A stretch of 64,000 bases of DNA. Origin: Sulfurimonas lithotrophica (GTDB lineage Bacteria > Campylobacterota > Campylobacteria > Campylobacterales > Sulfurimonadaceae). The stretch covers positions 682,001-746,000 of the forward strand of contig NZ_CP043617.1 in the NCBI RefSeq assembly GCF_009258225.1. Direction: 5' to 3'. Positions 1-9,378 of the stretch are shown here, piece after piece. The notes below the pieces were generated by a model. It ran no database searches, was not told the DNA's origin, and saw only the letters and a program-made list of their open reading frames with translations. Every line of letters begins with the position of its first letter. The first letter of the stretch is position 1. Both the position numbers and the translations under genes were made by a program.

Positions 1-443
1 CTGTTGGAGTTGGTGTTGTTTTATCGGCATTTTTGATTATTCACAGACTTGTAAAAGAGAGCGAAGTAAATGTTTACGGTGAAGAAGTAGAAGAAAATAA
101 AGACGACAGAATCTTTAGAGACGGCTTGGTTAGAATAGTAAATATAAAGGGTCCTTTTTTCTTTGGTTCGACATCGTTTATCCTTGATAAAGTAGATAAA
201 ATTTATGATGTAAAAAATGTTGTAATAGATTGTTCTTTAGTATCTTTTATGGATCTCTCGGCTATATATGCTTTGAGTGAAACAATAGAAAAACTAAAAA
301 GCAGCGGCAGCGAAGTTTACATTGTCGCAGACGAGAAAAGAAAAGAGAAACTGATTAAACTCGGTATAACTCAAAGCATAGATGCAAGTAAAATTATAGA
401 TTCTCAAATGAAGGCTTTAAGAGCTATAAATAAGGTATTTTGA
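1..443 (+). CDS. SulP-type anion transporter, C-terminal end with STAS domain (5' partial)
   Basis: The reading frame is already open at the first base, so only the last part of the protein is seen. It begins with the end of a hydrophobic segment (VGVVLSAFLII), followed by a charged linker and a domain of about 100 residues that looks like a STAS domain: a beta strand (VVIDCSLVSFMD), then helix-strand repeats. In SulP-family inorganic anion transporters the STAS domain sits in the cytoplasm after the last membrane helix. The substrate (sulfate, bicarbonate or another anion) cannot be told from this fragment. The stop lies inside the 3' end of the convergent kinase gene (27-base overlap). Confidence 0.75.
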   Translation, partial: VGVGVVLSAFLIIHRLVKESEVNVYGEEVEENKDDRIFRDGLVRIVNIKGPFFFGSTSFILDKVDKIYDVKNVVIDCSLVSFMDLSAIYALSETIEKLKSSGSEVYIVADEKRKEKLIKLGITQSIDASKIIDSQMKALRAINKVF

Positions 444-3281
444 AAGTTCCTCTCCTAAAAGTTCCACTTTTATAGGTTTTGGTACAAAAGAGTTCATACC
501 CATTTCAAAATAGTACTCAATATCATCTTTCATGCTGTTTGCTGTTAATGCTATTATAGGTATGTCTGAGTACTCTCTAATAATTTTAGTAGCTTCTATA
601 CCGTCCATATTAGGCATTGTAATGTCCATCAATATAAGGTCGTATGTATCTTTATTAAATTCTTCTACCGCTTCTTTTCCATCTTCTACTATTTTACAAG
701 TTAAGTTCATGTCTTTTAAAAGTATATCTATTAACAATTGGTTTGTTTTATTGTCTTCTGCAACTAAAATATGCCCTTTAAATTTATACTCTTTTTTTTG
801 TTTTTTTTCTTTTGAAATATCATCTGCTTTAGGTGCGGATATATAAAAAGAAAAAGTACTCCCTTTATCAACCGTACTCTCCAAGCTAATTTCTCCGCCC
901 ATTAATTCGACAAGTTCTTTGGAAATAGCAAGACCGAGTCCTGTACCTCCAAAAGTTCTAGTAGTAGAGTTGTTTTCTTGTTCAAAAGGTTCAAATATAC
1001 GTTTTTGTGCATCTTTTGGAATACCGATACCTAAATCGCTTACCGATACATACAGATATTCTTCTTTATATTTTACCGATACGGTAATACTGCTATTTTT
1101 TTTGGAGAATTTTATAGCATTAGATATTAGATTCGCTAAAACTTGTCTAAAACGTAAAGAATCGCTTTTTATAAAGTTTGGCGTATCATCATTCTTTACA
1201 AGTTTTAGTTTTATATTTTTATCTTTGGCATTATTTGCATATAGAGTTAATATATCATCAAGTTCTTGATATAGATTAAAAACGGTATGTTCAATAGATA
1301 ATTTTCCATCTTCTATTTTACTAATATCTAATATGTCGTTTATTATATCTATAAGAGAATTGGAAGAGCGTCTTACCATGTTTATATAGCTTAATTTTTT
1401 TTCGTCTTTTTCAGCTTTCTTTAAAAGGTTTATAAACCCTACTATACCGTTAAGCGGAGTTCTTATTTCATGTGACATATTTGCCAAAAATTGACTTTTG
1501 ATTCTGTTAGCTCTCTCGGCTTCCTCTTTAGCCTGTTTTAGAATTTTTTCATTTTGAATAAGTTCATATTCGACCTCTTTTTGCTTTGTAATATCGATTC
1601 CTACGGTGATTATATATTTCATTTGGCCATATTCATTATTTACAAGTGCGTTTGACCATTCAAATACTCTCTCTTCATTATATTTTGAAATCCAAGAATT
1701 TTGAAAACTTTCAACTATAACTCCGTTTCTGGCTTGTTCTATAATACCAAATACTTTATTTTTAATATTTTCATTTAAAAATCTTGACCAAAAATACGCT
1801 TTGGAAGCTACCTCTTGTTGAGTATAACCTACAAAGTTTTGCCCGTACTTGTTAAGTCTAATCATTACACCGTCTCTATCTATAACTGCAATAACTGCAT
1901 TTGTATTTTCAAGTATGTTCGTAAGAAAATTCTTTTCAAAAAGTATATCTTCATCTGCAAGTTTTTTATTTGTAATATCGTTAAGAATAGCTATATATCT
2001 AATGACTTCGGTATTTTCAAATATAGGTGTTATAGATAACTGATTCCAAAATTTGCTACCGTCTTTTTTATAGTTTATGATTTCACATTCACATGACTCA
2101 TTTAGCATTAGTTTATGCTTGATAAATTTCATAGTATCTATGTCGCTATCTATACCTTGAAGTATATTCGGTTTTTTACCGTATATCTCTTTTTTCGTGT
2201 AGCCCGTTAATTCCTCAAATGCATTGTTTACATATATAATTCTTTGATTTTCGTTTGTGACTATAACACCTTGAGATATATTGTGTAAGGCATCATCGTG
2301 CATCTCAAGAATATCTTCGTTTTGTTTTAATTTTGAAGAATATAAAAAGCTTAAAAGTATCCCTATAAAAGTAAATATAAACGGGTATATTTTATCTACT
2401 TTGTTTTCAAACGAATTAAGTGGATTTATTTTTAATGTCCAAACATGATTATCAATATTTAAGTTTGTAACATATTCCAATCTACTTAATGTTTTAGTAA
2501 GAGGTTGAGAATCAAAAAGTAGTTTTTCTTCATTCTTACCTTGTTTGTCGTAAAGTTTCAAACTTACTTGGTCTAAAGTATTCTCAACAATGCCAAGCAT
2601 AAAATCTTTTGCACGAAAAGGGGAATATATAAACCCTTTAATAGCTTTGTAACGATTTTCTTTAGTATCTAAAGGCATATTGGCTTTATAGTGTGGAAGA
2701 TATAATAAAAAACCTGCCTGCTCGTCTTTACCGTTTTCTTGTACAAGTCTTACTTTACCGGATAAAGACGGATTTCCTGTTTCAATAGCATACTGCATTG
2801 CAAATTTTCTAGTCTGTTCTGAGTACATATCATACCCGAAAGCTCTGACATTACGCCAGTCAAACGGTTCAAGATAGATTATAGAGGTGTATAAATCCCT
2901 TTTTCCTTCGGGATATATTTTATAGTTGCTAAAACCTTCGGAGCGTATTTGAGCTATGTTTTTATCTAGTTCATCCTCTTGTAGAACTATCGAGTAGCCG
3001 ACACCTTGGATTCCGGGAAAGTTATCTTTTAGTTTTAATTGTTTTATATATATTGCCCATTGTTCTCTAGTGACATTTCCGTTATTTGCTTCAAATAAAG
3101 CCAAACCGCCGTATAAAATTTCTCTATATATTTTTACTCTGTCTTCTAGTTTAACAACAATTTTTTTTGCTACCTCATTAAATCTATACTGCTCTTCCTT
3201 AATATAGTAGCTATAAACAATAATACCAATTAAAAAACTTATCAATATACCTATAATAAGTACTATTTTATGCAGTTTCAT
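417..3281 (-). CDS. Membrane-bound hybrid sensor histidine kinase (CHASE-PAS-PAS-HisKA-HATPase-REC)
   Basis: A 954-residue hybrid kinase. An N-terminal membrane helix (about residues 5-25) and a second one near 298-315 enclose a periplasmic region that looks like a CHASE sensory domain. Two PAS domains follow (about 328-440 and 450-570), then a phosphoacceptor domain with H603 in MSHEIRTPLNG, an HATPase domain with the G-rich GTGLGLAIS box, and a receiver domain with D886 in LMDITMP. Phosphate therefore probably passes from H603 to D886 and on to an external partner. The signal is unknown and no cognate response regulator lies next to it. The ATG is preceded by AAGGGGA, a good ribosome site. 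It stands alone, convergent with the SulP gene. Confidence 0.9.
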   Translation of the reverse strand: MKLHKIVLIIGILISFLIGIIVYSYYIKEEQYRFNEVAKKIVVKLEDRVKIYREILYGGLALFEANNGNVTREQWAIYIKQLKLKDNFPGIQGVGYSIVLQEDELDKNIAQIRSEGFSNYKIYPEGKRDLYTSIIYLEPFDWRNVRAFGYDMYSEQTRKFAMQYAIETGNPSLSGKVRLVQENGKDEQAGFLLYLPHYKANMPLDTKENRYKAIKGFIYSPFRAKDFMLGIVENTLDQVSLKLYDKQGKNEEKLLFDSQPLTKTLSRLEYVTNLNIDNHVWTLKINPLNSFENKVDKIYPFIFTFIGILLSFLYSSKLKQNEDILEMHDDALHNISQGVIVTNENQRIIYVNNAFEELTGYTKKEIYGKKPNILQGIDSDIDTMKFIKHKLMLNESCECEIINYKKDGSKFWNQLSITPIFENTEVIRYIAILNDITNKKLADEDILFEKNFLTNILENTNAVIAVIDRDGVMIRLNKYGQNFVGYTQQEVASKAYFWSRFLNENIKNKVFGIIEQARNGVIVESFQNSWISKYNEERVFEWSNALVNNEYGQMKYIITVGIDITKQKEVEYELIQNEKILKQAKEEAERANRIKSQFLANMSHEIRTPLNGIVGFINLLKKAEKDEKKLSYINMVRRSSNSLIDIINDILDISKIEDGKLSIEHTVFNLYQELDDILTLYANNAKDKNIKLKLVKNDDTPNFIKSDSLRFRQVLANLISNAIKFSKKNSSITVSVKYKEEYLYVSVSDLGIGIPKDAQKRIFEPFEQENNSTTRTFGGTGLGLAISKELVELMGGEISLESTVDKGSTFSFYISAPKADDISKEKKQKKEYKFKGHILVAEDNKTNQLLIDILLKDMNLTCKIVEDGKEAVEEFNKDTYDLILMDITMPNMDGIEATKIIREYSDIPIIALTANSMKDDIEYYFEMGMNSFVPKPIKVELLGEELSKYLIYSS

Positions 3282-3400
3282 AGTAAAAAATCTTCCCCTT
3301 GTAATATTTTATAATATCTAAGTTGTTAAAAAATGTCAATAATATTAACTAATTAAATTAAAATAAACAATAAATGAGAGATAACAAGTTTTTGTGGAAG

Positions 3401-3475
3401 TGGCTCCGAATACTGGATTCGAACCAGTGGCCAAGTGATTAACAGTCACCTACTCTACCGCTGAGCTAATTCGGA
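3401..3475 (-). tRNA. tRNA-Asn (anticodon GTT), second of a tandem pair
   Basis: Read on the minus strand, this 75-base sequence folds as a tRNA: acceptor stem TCCGAAT pairing with ATTCGGA, T arm with GGTTCGAATCC, anticodon GTT and an encoded CCA end. It differs from the neighbouring copy only in one acceptor base pair. It lies 23 bases downstream of the first copy and probably shares its promoter. Confidence 0.96.
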
Positions 3476-3498
3476 ATGTGCTTTGAAGTTTATATATA

Positions 3499-3573
3499 TG
3501 GCTCCGGATACTGGATTCGAACCAGTGGCCAAGTGATTAACAGTCACCTACTCTACCGCTGAGCTAATCCGGA
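3499..3573 (-). tRNA. tRNA-Asn (anticodon GTT), first of a tandem pair
   Basis: A 75-base minus-strand tRNA with acceptor stem TCCGGAT/ATCCGGA, anticodon GTT and encoded CCA. All loops and the other stems are identical to the copy at 3401-3475. It is the promoter-proximal gene of the pair. Confidence 0.96.
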
Positions 3574-3589
3574 ATATATATGAGGCGAA

Positions 3590-3618
3590 ATTATACTTTA
3601 TGAGCTTTAAAAAGTCAA
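3590..3618 (-). promoter_or_regulatory. Sigma70-type promoter of the tRNA-Asn pair
   Basis: On the minus strand TTGACT (3618-3613) and TATAAT (3595-3590) are separated by exactly 17 bases. The expected transcription start falls about 10 bases ahead of the first tRNA. A clear -35 box is notable because many promoters of this group rely mainly on the -10 element. Confidence 0.75.
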
Positions 3619-3628
3619 GGGTTTTTGG

Positions 3629-4573
3629 CTATTTTTGACGTTTTCTTTGAAAATTATTTTGAGGTATGAAAAAAACTAAATTTCCTACTATTTTTTTAAC
3701 TATTTTTTCATCTTTTATAAGTGAATCTAGTCTTGTTTTTGTATCTTCATCAAATAACAAATTTATATCATCTATAGTTAAGGGTCTTTTATCTAAAGTA
3801 TTAATAATCTCTTCATCACTATAGTATTTATTATTTGGTTCGGCATGGATGCGTGAAGCGATATGGATAGGCAGAGAACTATCAAACATCAAAGATATAT
3901 CGTGAAGCTCTTTATAGCTTATACCGACAACAGGGTAGGCAGGCGGTCTATCGATGCTTCCCAAATCTACTCTTTGTATATTTTGAAGTTTTAAAAGTGT
4001 ATCGTTTAATTTTTTTACTTCTTTGTTTGAATCGTTAAGCTCGTGAACAAAAAGTATCTCTATAAACAGTTTACCCTTAAACTCTTTGCTGAATTCAATG
4101 ACTTTTTGTATCACTTCATCTACGTTTATATTTAGGTGAGGGCGGTCTATCTTTTTAAAGATATCACTGCTTATAGCATCTAAGGATAGTTTTACTTGGT
4201 CGAGTTTTAAAAGTGAATTGTATATTTTATCATCTACCAGATTTGCAGAGTTTGTCAGTATTAAAGTCTGAGTTGTGTTTTTAATCTCGTTAATTGCATC
4301 TATAAGCTCACCCAGTTTTGGATAAAGAGTGGGCTCACCGTTTGCAGTTAAAGTTATTACATCTATTTTATCGTCCAGATGCTTTTTAAGCTCACCTATA
4401 ATTGTTTTTACTTCAAGTATATCTTTTTGTGCATCTACTGTAGCCGCAGGAGCAAGTTCACAGTAAAGGCAGTCAAAATTACATTGTTTAAAAGCAGGGG
4501 AGAGATCGATGCCCAAACTCATACCGAAGCGGCGTGAGTTTATCGGACCGAAGATTATATTATTTTTTTGCAC
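3629..4573 (-). CDS. Radical SAM protein, COG0731-like
   Basis: An iron-sulfur radical SAM enzyme of about 315 residues. The cluster-binding motif CxxxCxxC is present as C31, C35 and C38 (CNFDCLYC), preceded by the family-typical [16 protein letters not shown]. The rest is a TIM-barrel type domain with a TANGEPTL strand and no obvious extra cluster. The family is often annotated as related to tRNA wyosine-synthesis proteins, but the substrate of the bacterial members is unknown. I take GTG at 4573 as start, giving a 14-base overlap with hemE. A TTG at 4645 would extend the frame by 24 residues into hemE and lacks family similarity. It is the last gene after hemE. Confidence 0.8.
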   Translation of the reverse strand: MQKNNIIFGPINSRRFGMSLGIDLSPAFKQCNFDCLYCELAPAATVDAQKDILEVKTIIGELKKHLDDKIDVITLTANGEPTLYPKLGELIDAINEIKNTTQTLILTNSANLVDDKIYNSLLKLDQVKLSLDAISSDIFKKIDRPHLNINVDEVIQKVIEFSKEFKGKLFIEILFVHELNDSNKEVKKLNDTLLKLQNIQRVDLGSIDRPPAYPVVGISYKELHDISLMFDSSLPIHIASRIHAEPNNKYYSDEEIINTLDKRPLTIDDINLLFDEDTKTRLDSLIKDEKIVKKIVGNLVFFIPQNNFQRKRQK

Positions 4574-5603
4574 TGATTCTTTGACATTCGCTAACAAAGT
4601 GTTTTGCGTTCTCAACCGGTACGTCTGGAAGGATTCCGTGACCAAGGTTAAAAATATGACGTTTACCGCCCATAGTTTCTTGGATAACCTTTATACACTC
4701 AGTCGTAGCTTCTTTTGAGTAAAGACGACATGGCTCCATATTTCCTTGAAGTACATACTTATCACCAAGTTTTTCTTTTGCAAGTGCCATAGGAGTTGAC
4801 CAGTCAACACCAAACACGTCGAAGTTTCCATACACTTTATCTAAAAATGCAGGGATGCCTTTAGGGAACATAATTACAGGGATATGTGGATATTTTTCTT
4901 TTAAATACTCGGCAATCTCTACCATATATTTCCAAGAAAATTCATCATATTTACCTGGTTCAATTGCCGCTGCCCAGCTATCAAAGATTTGAACTACATC
5001 AACACCGGCTTGAATCTGTTTTTCCATATAAAGCTTAACAACTTCAGTAACTTTAGCAAGAATATTGTGTAGAAGTTCAGGGTTTGAATACATCATTTTT
5101 TTACAAATATTGTAAGTTTTTGTACCTTGACCCTCTATCATGTATGTAGCGAGTGTCCAAGGTGCTCCCGTAAAACCGATTAATGCTTTTTCGTCACCTC
5201 TTTCATCTAGCTGTTTACGTAAAAGTTCAATTGTCTCATATACGTAGGTTAATTTACTTGCAGCCTCTTCACCGCCTATTAATCTATCTACGTCTTCTTG
5301 TGAAACCAATGGATCGGAAAACTTAGGACCTTCACCTTTTACAAATGATAAATCCATACCCATCTCATCAGGTATAACTAAAATATCAGAGAATAAAATA
5401 GCTGCATCTACACCTACAATATCTAAAGGCTGAATGGTAACTTCAGCCGCTTTCTCCGGGTCATGACAAAGGTTTAAAAAGTTTCCTGCAGCTGCACGAA
5501 CTTCCATATATTCAGGTAGGTAACGACCTGCCTGTCTCATCATCCATACCGGTGTGTATGGAGTTTCTTTGCCTAAACAGGCATCTACGAATATTTTACT
5601 CAA
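4560..5603 (-). CDS. hemE: Uroporphyrinogen decarboxylase
   Basis: It catalyses the removal of four acetate carboxyls from uroporphyrinogen III to give coproporphyrinogen III in cytoplasmic heme synthesis. The 347-residue protein has the family length and the N-terminal signature [15 protein letters not shown], including the conserved arginine pair that binds substrate carboxylates. The start is TTG at 5603 with an AAGGA ribosome site a few bases upstream; no ATG is available at the right place. The downstream radical SAM gene overlaps its stop. Upstream there is a 102-base gap with three inverted repeats, so hemE may be partly uncoupled from the UPF0114 gene. Confidence 0.96.
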   Translation of the reverse strand: MSKIFVDACLGKETPYTPVWMMRQAGRYLPEYMEVRAAAGNFLNLCHDPEKAAEVTIQPLDIVGVDAAILFSDILVIPDEMGMDLSFVKGEGPKFSDPLVSQEDVDRLIGGEEAASKLTYVYETIELLRKQLDERGDEKALIGFTGAPWTLATYMIEGQGTKTYNICKKMMYSNPELLHNILAKVTEVVKLYMEKQIQAGVDVVQIFDSWAAAIEPGKYDEFSWKYMVEIAEYLKEKYPHIPVIMFPKGIPAFLDKVYGNFDVFGVDWSTPMALAKEKLGDKYVLQGNMEPCRLYSKEATTECIKVIQETMGGKRHIFNLGHGILPDVPVENAKHFVSECQRISAKK

Positions 5604-5624
5604 ATTCTTTTCCTTAAAATAATT

Positions 5625-5698
5625 TTTCTTTTTTTAAAAAAGAAATCTTTAGTGACCACAGCGGTCTAAGCGACGTAAAAGGAATTATTTCCTTTTAC
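5625..5698. repeat. Three consecutive inverted repeats between the UPF0114 gene and hemE
   Basis: The gap holds GTAAAAGGAA-TTAT-TTCCTTTTAC (5675-5698, perfect 10-base stem), GACC-ACAGC-GGTC (5654-5666) and a tight A/T palindrome TTTCTTTTTT/AAAAAAGAAA (5625-5645). On the minus-strand transcript they follow the UPF0114 stop in the order strong hairpin, small hairpin, A/T palindrome with a T run. This could be a terminator or an RNA processing site before hemE. Confidence 0.6.
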
Positions 5699-5705
5699 TT
5701 ACTAA

Positions 5706-6221
5706 TTAGTGCTTTTTCCCTACCTTACTTAAAAAATATAATCCAACCGCAACAGCCGTAATAGATAGTGCCAGATATAGCATATCTAAAGCAGTTGTAA
5801 ACTCTGTATGTCCGACTTTTTGAAAAAATCCGACTACTAAAACCATAACGATAACTTTACTTATCTTGTCTTTTAACTGATCTAACGAATGTATAGCAAG
5901 AAGTTGATTCTCTTCTTCTCCATTTTCTTTTGCAGCATCTATATCTGAAATAAATAACTCATATAAACCAAAAGAGAATATTAACATAACTACACCAATT
6001 AGATATAAATCGACCGCACCTATTATGCCACCTACAACTTCTTCATGAAAATGTTCGGGATGTGCATGGTTAATGTACGTACTGATAACATAAGCAGCTG
6101 TTTGAAACACATCAAAACTAGCTACTACAAAAAGTACAACTGCACCTATCAGACCAAATATAACAGCTAAGATTATTATGAATCTAGAGTTCCATAAAGT
6201 ATTTTCAAATAGCTTTTCCAT
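5706..6221 (-). CDS. UPF0114 (YqhA-like) inner membrane protein
   Basis: A 171-residue integral membrane protein with about four hydrophobic segments, beginning LFENTLWNSRF as in the YqhA/UPF0114 family. The function of the family is not established. The start is ATG at 6221, with GGAG upstream inside the end of asd, rather than an upstream in-frame ATG at 6245. There is one base between the asd stop and this ATG, so the two are probably translationally coupled. A charged loop (about residues 95-110) and the C-terminal lysines should face the cytoplasm. Confidence 0.8.
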   Translation of the reverse strand: MEKLFENTLWNSRFIIILAVIFGLIGAVVLFVVASFDVFQTAAYVISTYINHAHPEHFHEEVVGGIIGAVDLYLIGVVMLIFSFGLYELFISDIDAAKENGEEENQLLAIHSLDQLKDKISKVIVMVLVVGFFQKVGHTEFTTALDMLYLALSITAVAVGLYFLSKVGKKH

Positions 6222-6222
6222 T

Positions 6223-7263
6223 TTAGTTATTCTCCTCCATAGCAATCCATTTCAGAGCTATACGTACCGCATTTGTTGCAGCTCCTACACGAACTTGGTC
6301 TGCCGAGTTAAACATATGAAGCATATTTTTAGAATATATGTCTTTTCTTATTCTTCCGACATAAGTCGTGTCGGTATCAGTTGAGATTATTGGCATCGGA
6401 TATACACCGTTTTCCAAATCATCCATAACCTCTACATTCTCAAACGCAGCTAAAGCAGCTCTTACGTCATCAAGGTTTACATCTATATTGTCTTCAAATG
6501 TTACGGTAATAGACTCTGTATGACTTCTTAAAACAGGTACACGAACACATGTAGCAGCTATAGCCATTTTCTTTTTCATAATCTTTTGAGTCTCGTTTAC
6601 CATTTTCATCTCTTCTTTTGTAAAGCCGTTAGGTTGAGGAGTGTCTATATGCGGTATGACATTTAATGCAATCTGATGCATAAAAGCTTCTTTTTTACTC
6701 TCATCCAGTTTAAAAGCAAAGAAGTCTTGAAGTTGTTTTACAAGTTCTTCCATACCTGCTTTACCTGCACCGCTTACAGCTTGGTATGTACTTACATCCA
6801 CACGTTTGATGCCATAAAGATTATCAAGTGGTTTTAGTGCTTGAACCATTTGGATAGTCGAACAGTTTGGATTTGCAATTATTCCTGTTTCACGCCATTT
6901 AGCTATATCTTCCGGATTAACTTCAGGTACAACTAAAGGGACATTCTCATTCATTCTAAAGTGTGAAGTATTATCTATTACAACGGCACCGCTCTCAACT
7001 GCGAATTTAGCAAATTTTTCAGAGATGCTTCCACCTGCGCTAAAAAAGGCTATATCAACGTCATGTTCAGAAAATACAGTCTCGGTAAGCTCATAAACTT
7101 TATGCTCACGACCGTTAAACTCTATAGTGCTTCCTGCAGAGTTAGCACTAGCCAGCGGAAGAAGCTCCCCAATAGGAAAATCTATTTGTTCTAATACACG
7201 AAATAATTCTTCTCCGACAGCACCGGTGGCACCTACCACTGCTACATTATATTTTTTACTCAT
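6223..7263 (-). CDS. asd: Aspartate-semialdehyde dehydrogenase
   Basis: It makes aspartate semialdehyde from aspartyl phosphate with NADPH, the branch point to lysine, diaminopimelate, methionine and threonine. The N-terminal Rossmann motif GATGAVGEE and the catalytic cysteine C134 in NPNCSTIQ are present, and 346 residues is a normal length. It follows flgR by 17 bases and is followed after one base by the UPF0114 gene. As I recall, asd also follows flgR in Campylobacter jejuni. Confidence 0.96.
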   Translation of the reverse strand: MSKKYNVAVVGATGAVGEELFRVLEQIDFPIGELLPLASANSAGSTIEFNGREHKVYELTETVFSEHDVDIAFFSAGGSISEKFAKFAVESGAVVIDNTSHFRMNENVPLVVPEVNPEDIAKWRETGIIANPNCSTIQMVQALKPLDNLYGIKRVDVSTYQAVSGAGKAGMEELVKQLQDFFAFKLDESKKEAFMHQIALNVIPHIDTPQPNGFTKEEMKMVNETQKIMKKKMAIAATCVRVPVLRSHTESITVTFEDNIDVNLDDVRAALAAFENVEVMDDLENGVYPMPIISTDTDTTYVGRIRKDIYSKNMLHMFNSADQVRVGAATNAVRIALKWIAMEENN

Positions 7264-7280
7264 TTTTATTCCTTAAATTT

Positions 7281-8429
7281 TTAAAGTCCGCGAACTTCAA
7301 GGTGCAAGCTTTCTGCATCTATCGTATCATCGTCACTTAAAATAGTTGCACGTTCAACCACCGATATTAACTCACGTATGTTTCCCGGCCAAGAATATGC
7401 CAAAAGCTGTTCTTTTGCCTTCTCACTAAAAGATTTTTGTTCAAACCCGTACTTTTTACAGTTTTGCTCCAAGGTAGCTTCTGCAATCTGCATGATTTCA
7501 TCTTTACGTTCTTTTAGAGGAGGTATATTTAAAGGGATTGTATTAAGTCTATAATACAAATCCTCTCTGAATTCTCCATCTTTTATTTTATCGTTTAAGT
7601 TTGCATTTGTTGCAGATACTATACGTACATCAATCTTTATAGGTTTTGATGAACCTAAACGGCGGACCTCTTTTTCCTGCAGTGCACGAAGAAGTTTAGC
7701 CTGAACACCAAAAGGCATCTCACCTATTTCATCTAAAAAGAGCGTACCACCGTTTGCAATTTCAAACTGTCCGGCTTTTGCCTCACTTGCATCCGTAAAA
7801 GCACCTTTTTCAAATCCAAATAGTTCGCTTTCTATCAGATTGTCCGGTATTGCAGCCATATTTATAGCTACAAAAGGTTTTTTAGCCCTTTGCGAGTTGT
7901 TATGTATATATGAGGCAAAGACCTCTTTTCCTACACCGCTTTGACCTAAGAGTAATATACTCGCATCCGTTTTACATGCTTTGTTTGCAATATTCAGCGC
8001 ACCTTCAAGTGATTTTGACGTACCTAAAAAACCGGAATCGGATTTTTTCTTATTAGATTTATTAGCACTTTTTTTTACTTTTTGAATTTTATCTTCACGC
8101 TTTATTGCATCAACTAAAGTATCTATTTCAAAAGGTTTAAGTAAAAAGTCTTTTACTCCTAAGTGTATAGACTCTATTGCACGGCTTAGCGTTGCATTTC
8201 CCGTCATTATAATTACTTCGTATTTACCGTTTAACTCTTTTATAAACTCTATGCCGTCCATACGAGGCATATTAATATCCGTAATTATTAAATCAAATGA
8301 ATCGTCAAGTTTTTTAAGTGCATCAACAGCGCTTTTAAATGTTATAACTTCGAATTCTTTAAAATCTTCAAAAGAGATTTCAAGAGATTTTCTCATATTA
8401 ATATCATCTTCAACTATTGCAATTTTCAC
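7281..8429 (-). CDS. flgR: Sigma54 response regulator FlgR, without DNA-binding domain
   Basis: The protein has a receiver domain (1-118, acidic D8/D9 and phosphoacceptor D51 in TDINMP) and a sigma54 AAA+ domain: Walker A GQSGVGKE (162-169), GAFTDA loop (209-214), Walker B TLFLDEIG (229-236) and WPGNIREL. It stops about 30 residues later, with no Fis-type helix-turn-helix. That architecture and 382 residues fit epsilonproteobacterial FlgR, which activates middle flagellar genes through RpoN after phosphorylation by FlgS. The sigma54-contact loop is GAFTDA instead of the usual GAFTGA. It sits between flgQ and asd with short gaps, so is probably cotranscribed with flgP and flgQ. Confidence 0.9.
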   Translation of the reverse strand: MKIAIVEDDINMRKSLEISFEDFKEFEVITFKSAVDALKKLDDSFDLIITDINMPRMDGIEFIKELNGKYEVIIMTGNATLSRAIESIHLGVKDFLLKPFEIDTLVDAIKREDKIQKVKKSANKSNKKKSDSGFLGTSKSLEGALNIANKACKTDASILLLGQSGVGKEVFASYIHNNSQRAKKPFVAINMAAIPDNLIESELFGFEKGAFTDASEAKAGQFEIANGGTLFLDEIGEMPFGVQAKLLRALQEKEVRRLGSSKPIKIDVRIVSATNANLNDKIKDGEFREDLYYRLNTIPLNIPPLKERKDEIMQIAEATLEQNCKKYGFEQKSFSEKAKEQLLAYSWPGNIRELISVVERATILSDDDTIDAESLHLEVRGL

Positions 8430-8448
8430 TAAAAGAAGCCTTATCCTA

Positions 8449-8862
8449 TTATTTTAAAGGGGCTATTTTAGCAAAATTATCATTAAAATCGACTTTGAAG
8501 CATTTTGTTTTAAGTGTAAGTACCGTAGTAGAGGTATTTTGATAGTTATAATTTTTTTGTGAATGTTTTACGTTTAAACCTAGTTTATGTAGATAGTTTA
8601 TAAATTCCGATGAGTTCTCAGAAAGTATTTCTCTTAAGTTTTTTGATTTATCTACTTCAAGTATTAATGGTAGATATGCATCACCGTTACACCTTTGCAT
8701 AGCAGGCGATACTTGAAGCGATTCGTTATACATAACGGCATCTTTTACTACATATCTGTATGATATATAATACTCCTCAGCATTAAGCTGGGAGATTATA
8801 AAAAAAAAGATTATTGTGCAAAGTCTGAATGAAAAAGAGTTATCTCCATCTCTACTTCGCAT
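8449..8862 (-). CDS. flgQ: FlgQ-like exported flagellar protein
   Basis: A 137-residue protein with a basic N-terminus and hydrophobic stretch (LCTIIFFFIISQLNA) that looks like a signal peptide ending near A27. The mature part has three cysteines but no recognisable domain. The name rests on position: it lies between a FlgP-like gene and flgR, as flgQ does in Campylobacter jejuni, where FlgP and FlgQ are needed for motility and the basal disk. The ATG at 8862 with AGAGGG just upstream gives a 52-base overlap with flgP, suggesting coupled translation. Confidence 0.7.
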   Translation of the reverse strand: MRSRDGDNSFSFRLCTIIFFFIISQLNAEEYYISYRYVVKDAVMYNESLQVSPAMQRCNGDAYLPLILEVDKSKNLREILSENSSEFINYLHKLGLNVKHSQKNYNYQNTSTTVLTLKTKCFKVDFNDNFAKIAPLK

Positions 8863-9329
8863 AAGCCCTCTTTAAATACAGTTTCTACAACATTTGCATT
8901 TCTTACCATAGCATGAACGGCTGTACGTACAGTTGAACGTTTAACCATCATATTTTTGATAATGTCTTGACCGTCAACTCTAACACCTTTTACTTTTTCA
9001 GCTATAAGTCTGTATGCATCCGCAATAGCTGCACGTTTTGCAAGTGCATAAGCTTGAGCAGGCGATTGAGTATTCATAGGTGCTACACCTTGACCGACTA
9101 CGCTAATTATAAGAGGCACGGACTCTTCTAATATCGGCTCATCACTCTCCTGTGCATTGCTCATAGTTTTCTTTTCTACTTCTACTACGTTTTGCTCTTC
9201 AACGGCAACTACAGTACCCATACTCTGTTTTTGTGGTTGTACATTTTGTACTTTTGTCTCTTGAGCAGTTTCAACTCCATACAGTGAAGAAATACTAAAA
9301 AGCATTGCAAAAATTAGAGAATATTTCAT
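8811..9329 (-). CDS. flgP: FlgP-like (LPP20 family) flagellar basal-disk protein
   Basis: A 172-residue exported protein. A signal peptide (about residues 1-18) is followed by a low-complexity acidic linker (about 19-72) and an LPP20-type domain (about 73-172) with the helix QAYALAKRAAIADAYRLIAEKVKG. In Campylobacter FlgP builds the disk under the outer membrane that widens the flagellar motor. No lipobox cysteine follows this signal peptide; the only cysteine is near the C-terminus. It is preceded by gyrA and followed by flgQ, matching the Campylobacter order. Confidence 0.8.
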   Translation of the reverse strand: MKYSLIFAMLFSISSLYGVETAQETKVQNVQPQKQSMGTVVAVEEQNVVEVEKKTMSNAQESDEPILEESVPLIISVVGQGVAPMNTQSPAQAYALAKRAAIADAYRLIAEKVKGVRVDGQDIIKNMMVKRSTVRTAVHAMVRNANVVETVFKEGLCEVEMEITLFHSDFAQ

Positions 9330-9378
9330 GTTTAATCCCTTAATGTTAATTATTCTATATGCATTGCAGGAGCAACAA

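Noticed and set aside
3401-3573. Direct repeat or CRISPR-like pair
   Set aside because: The two repeats are tRNA genes with full cloverleaf pairing.
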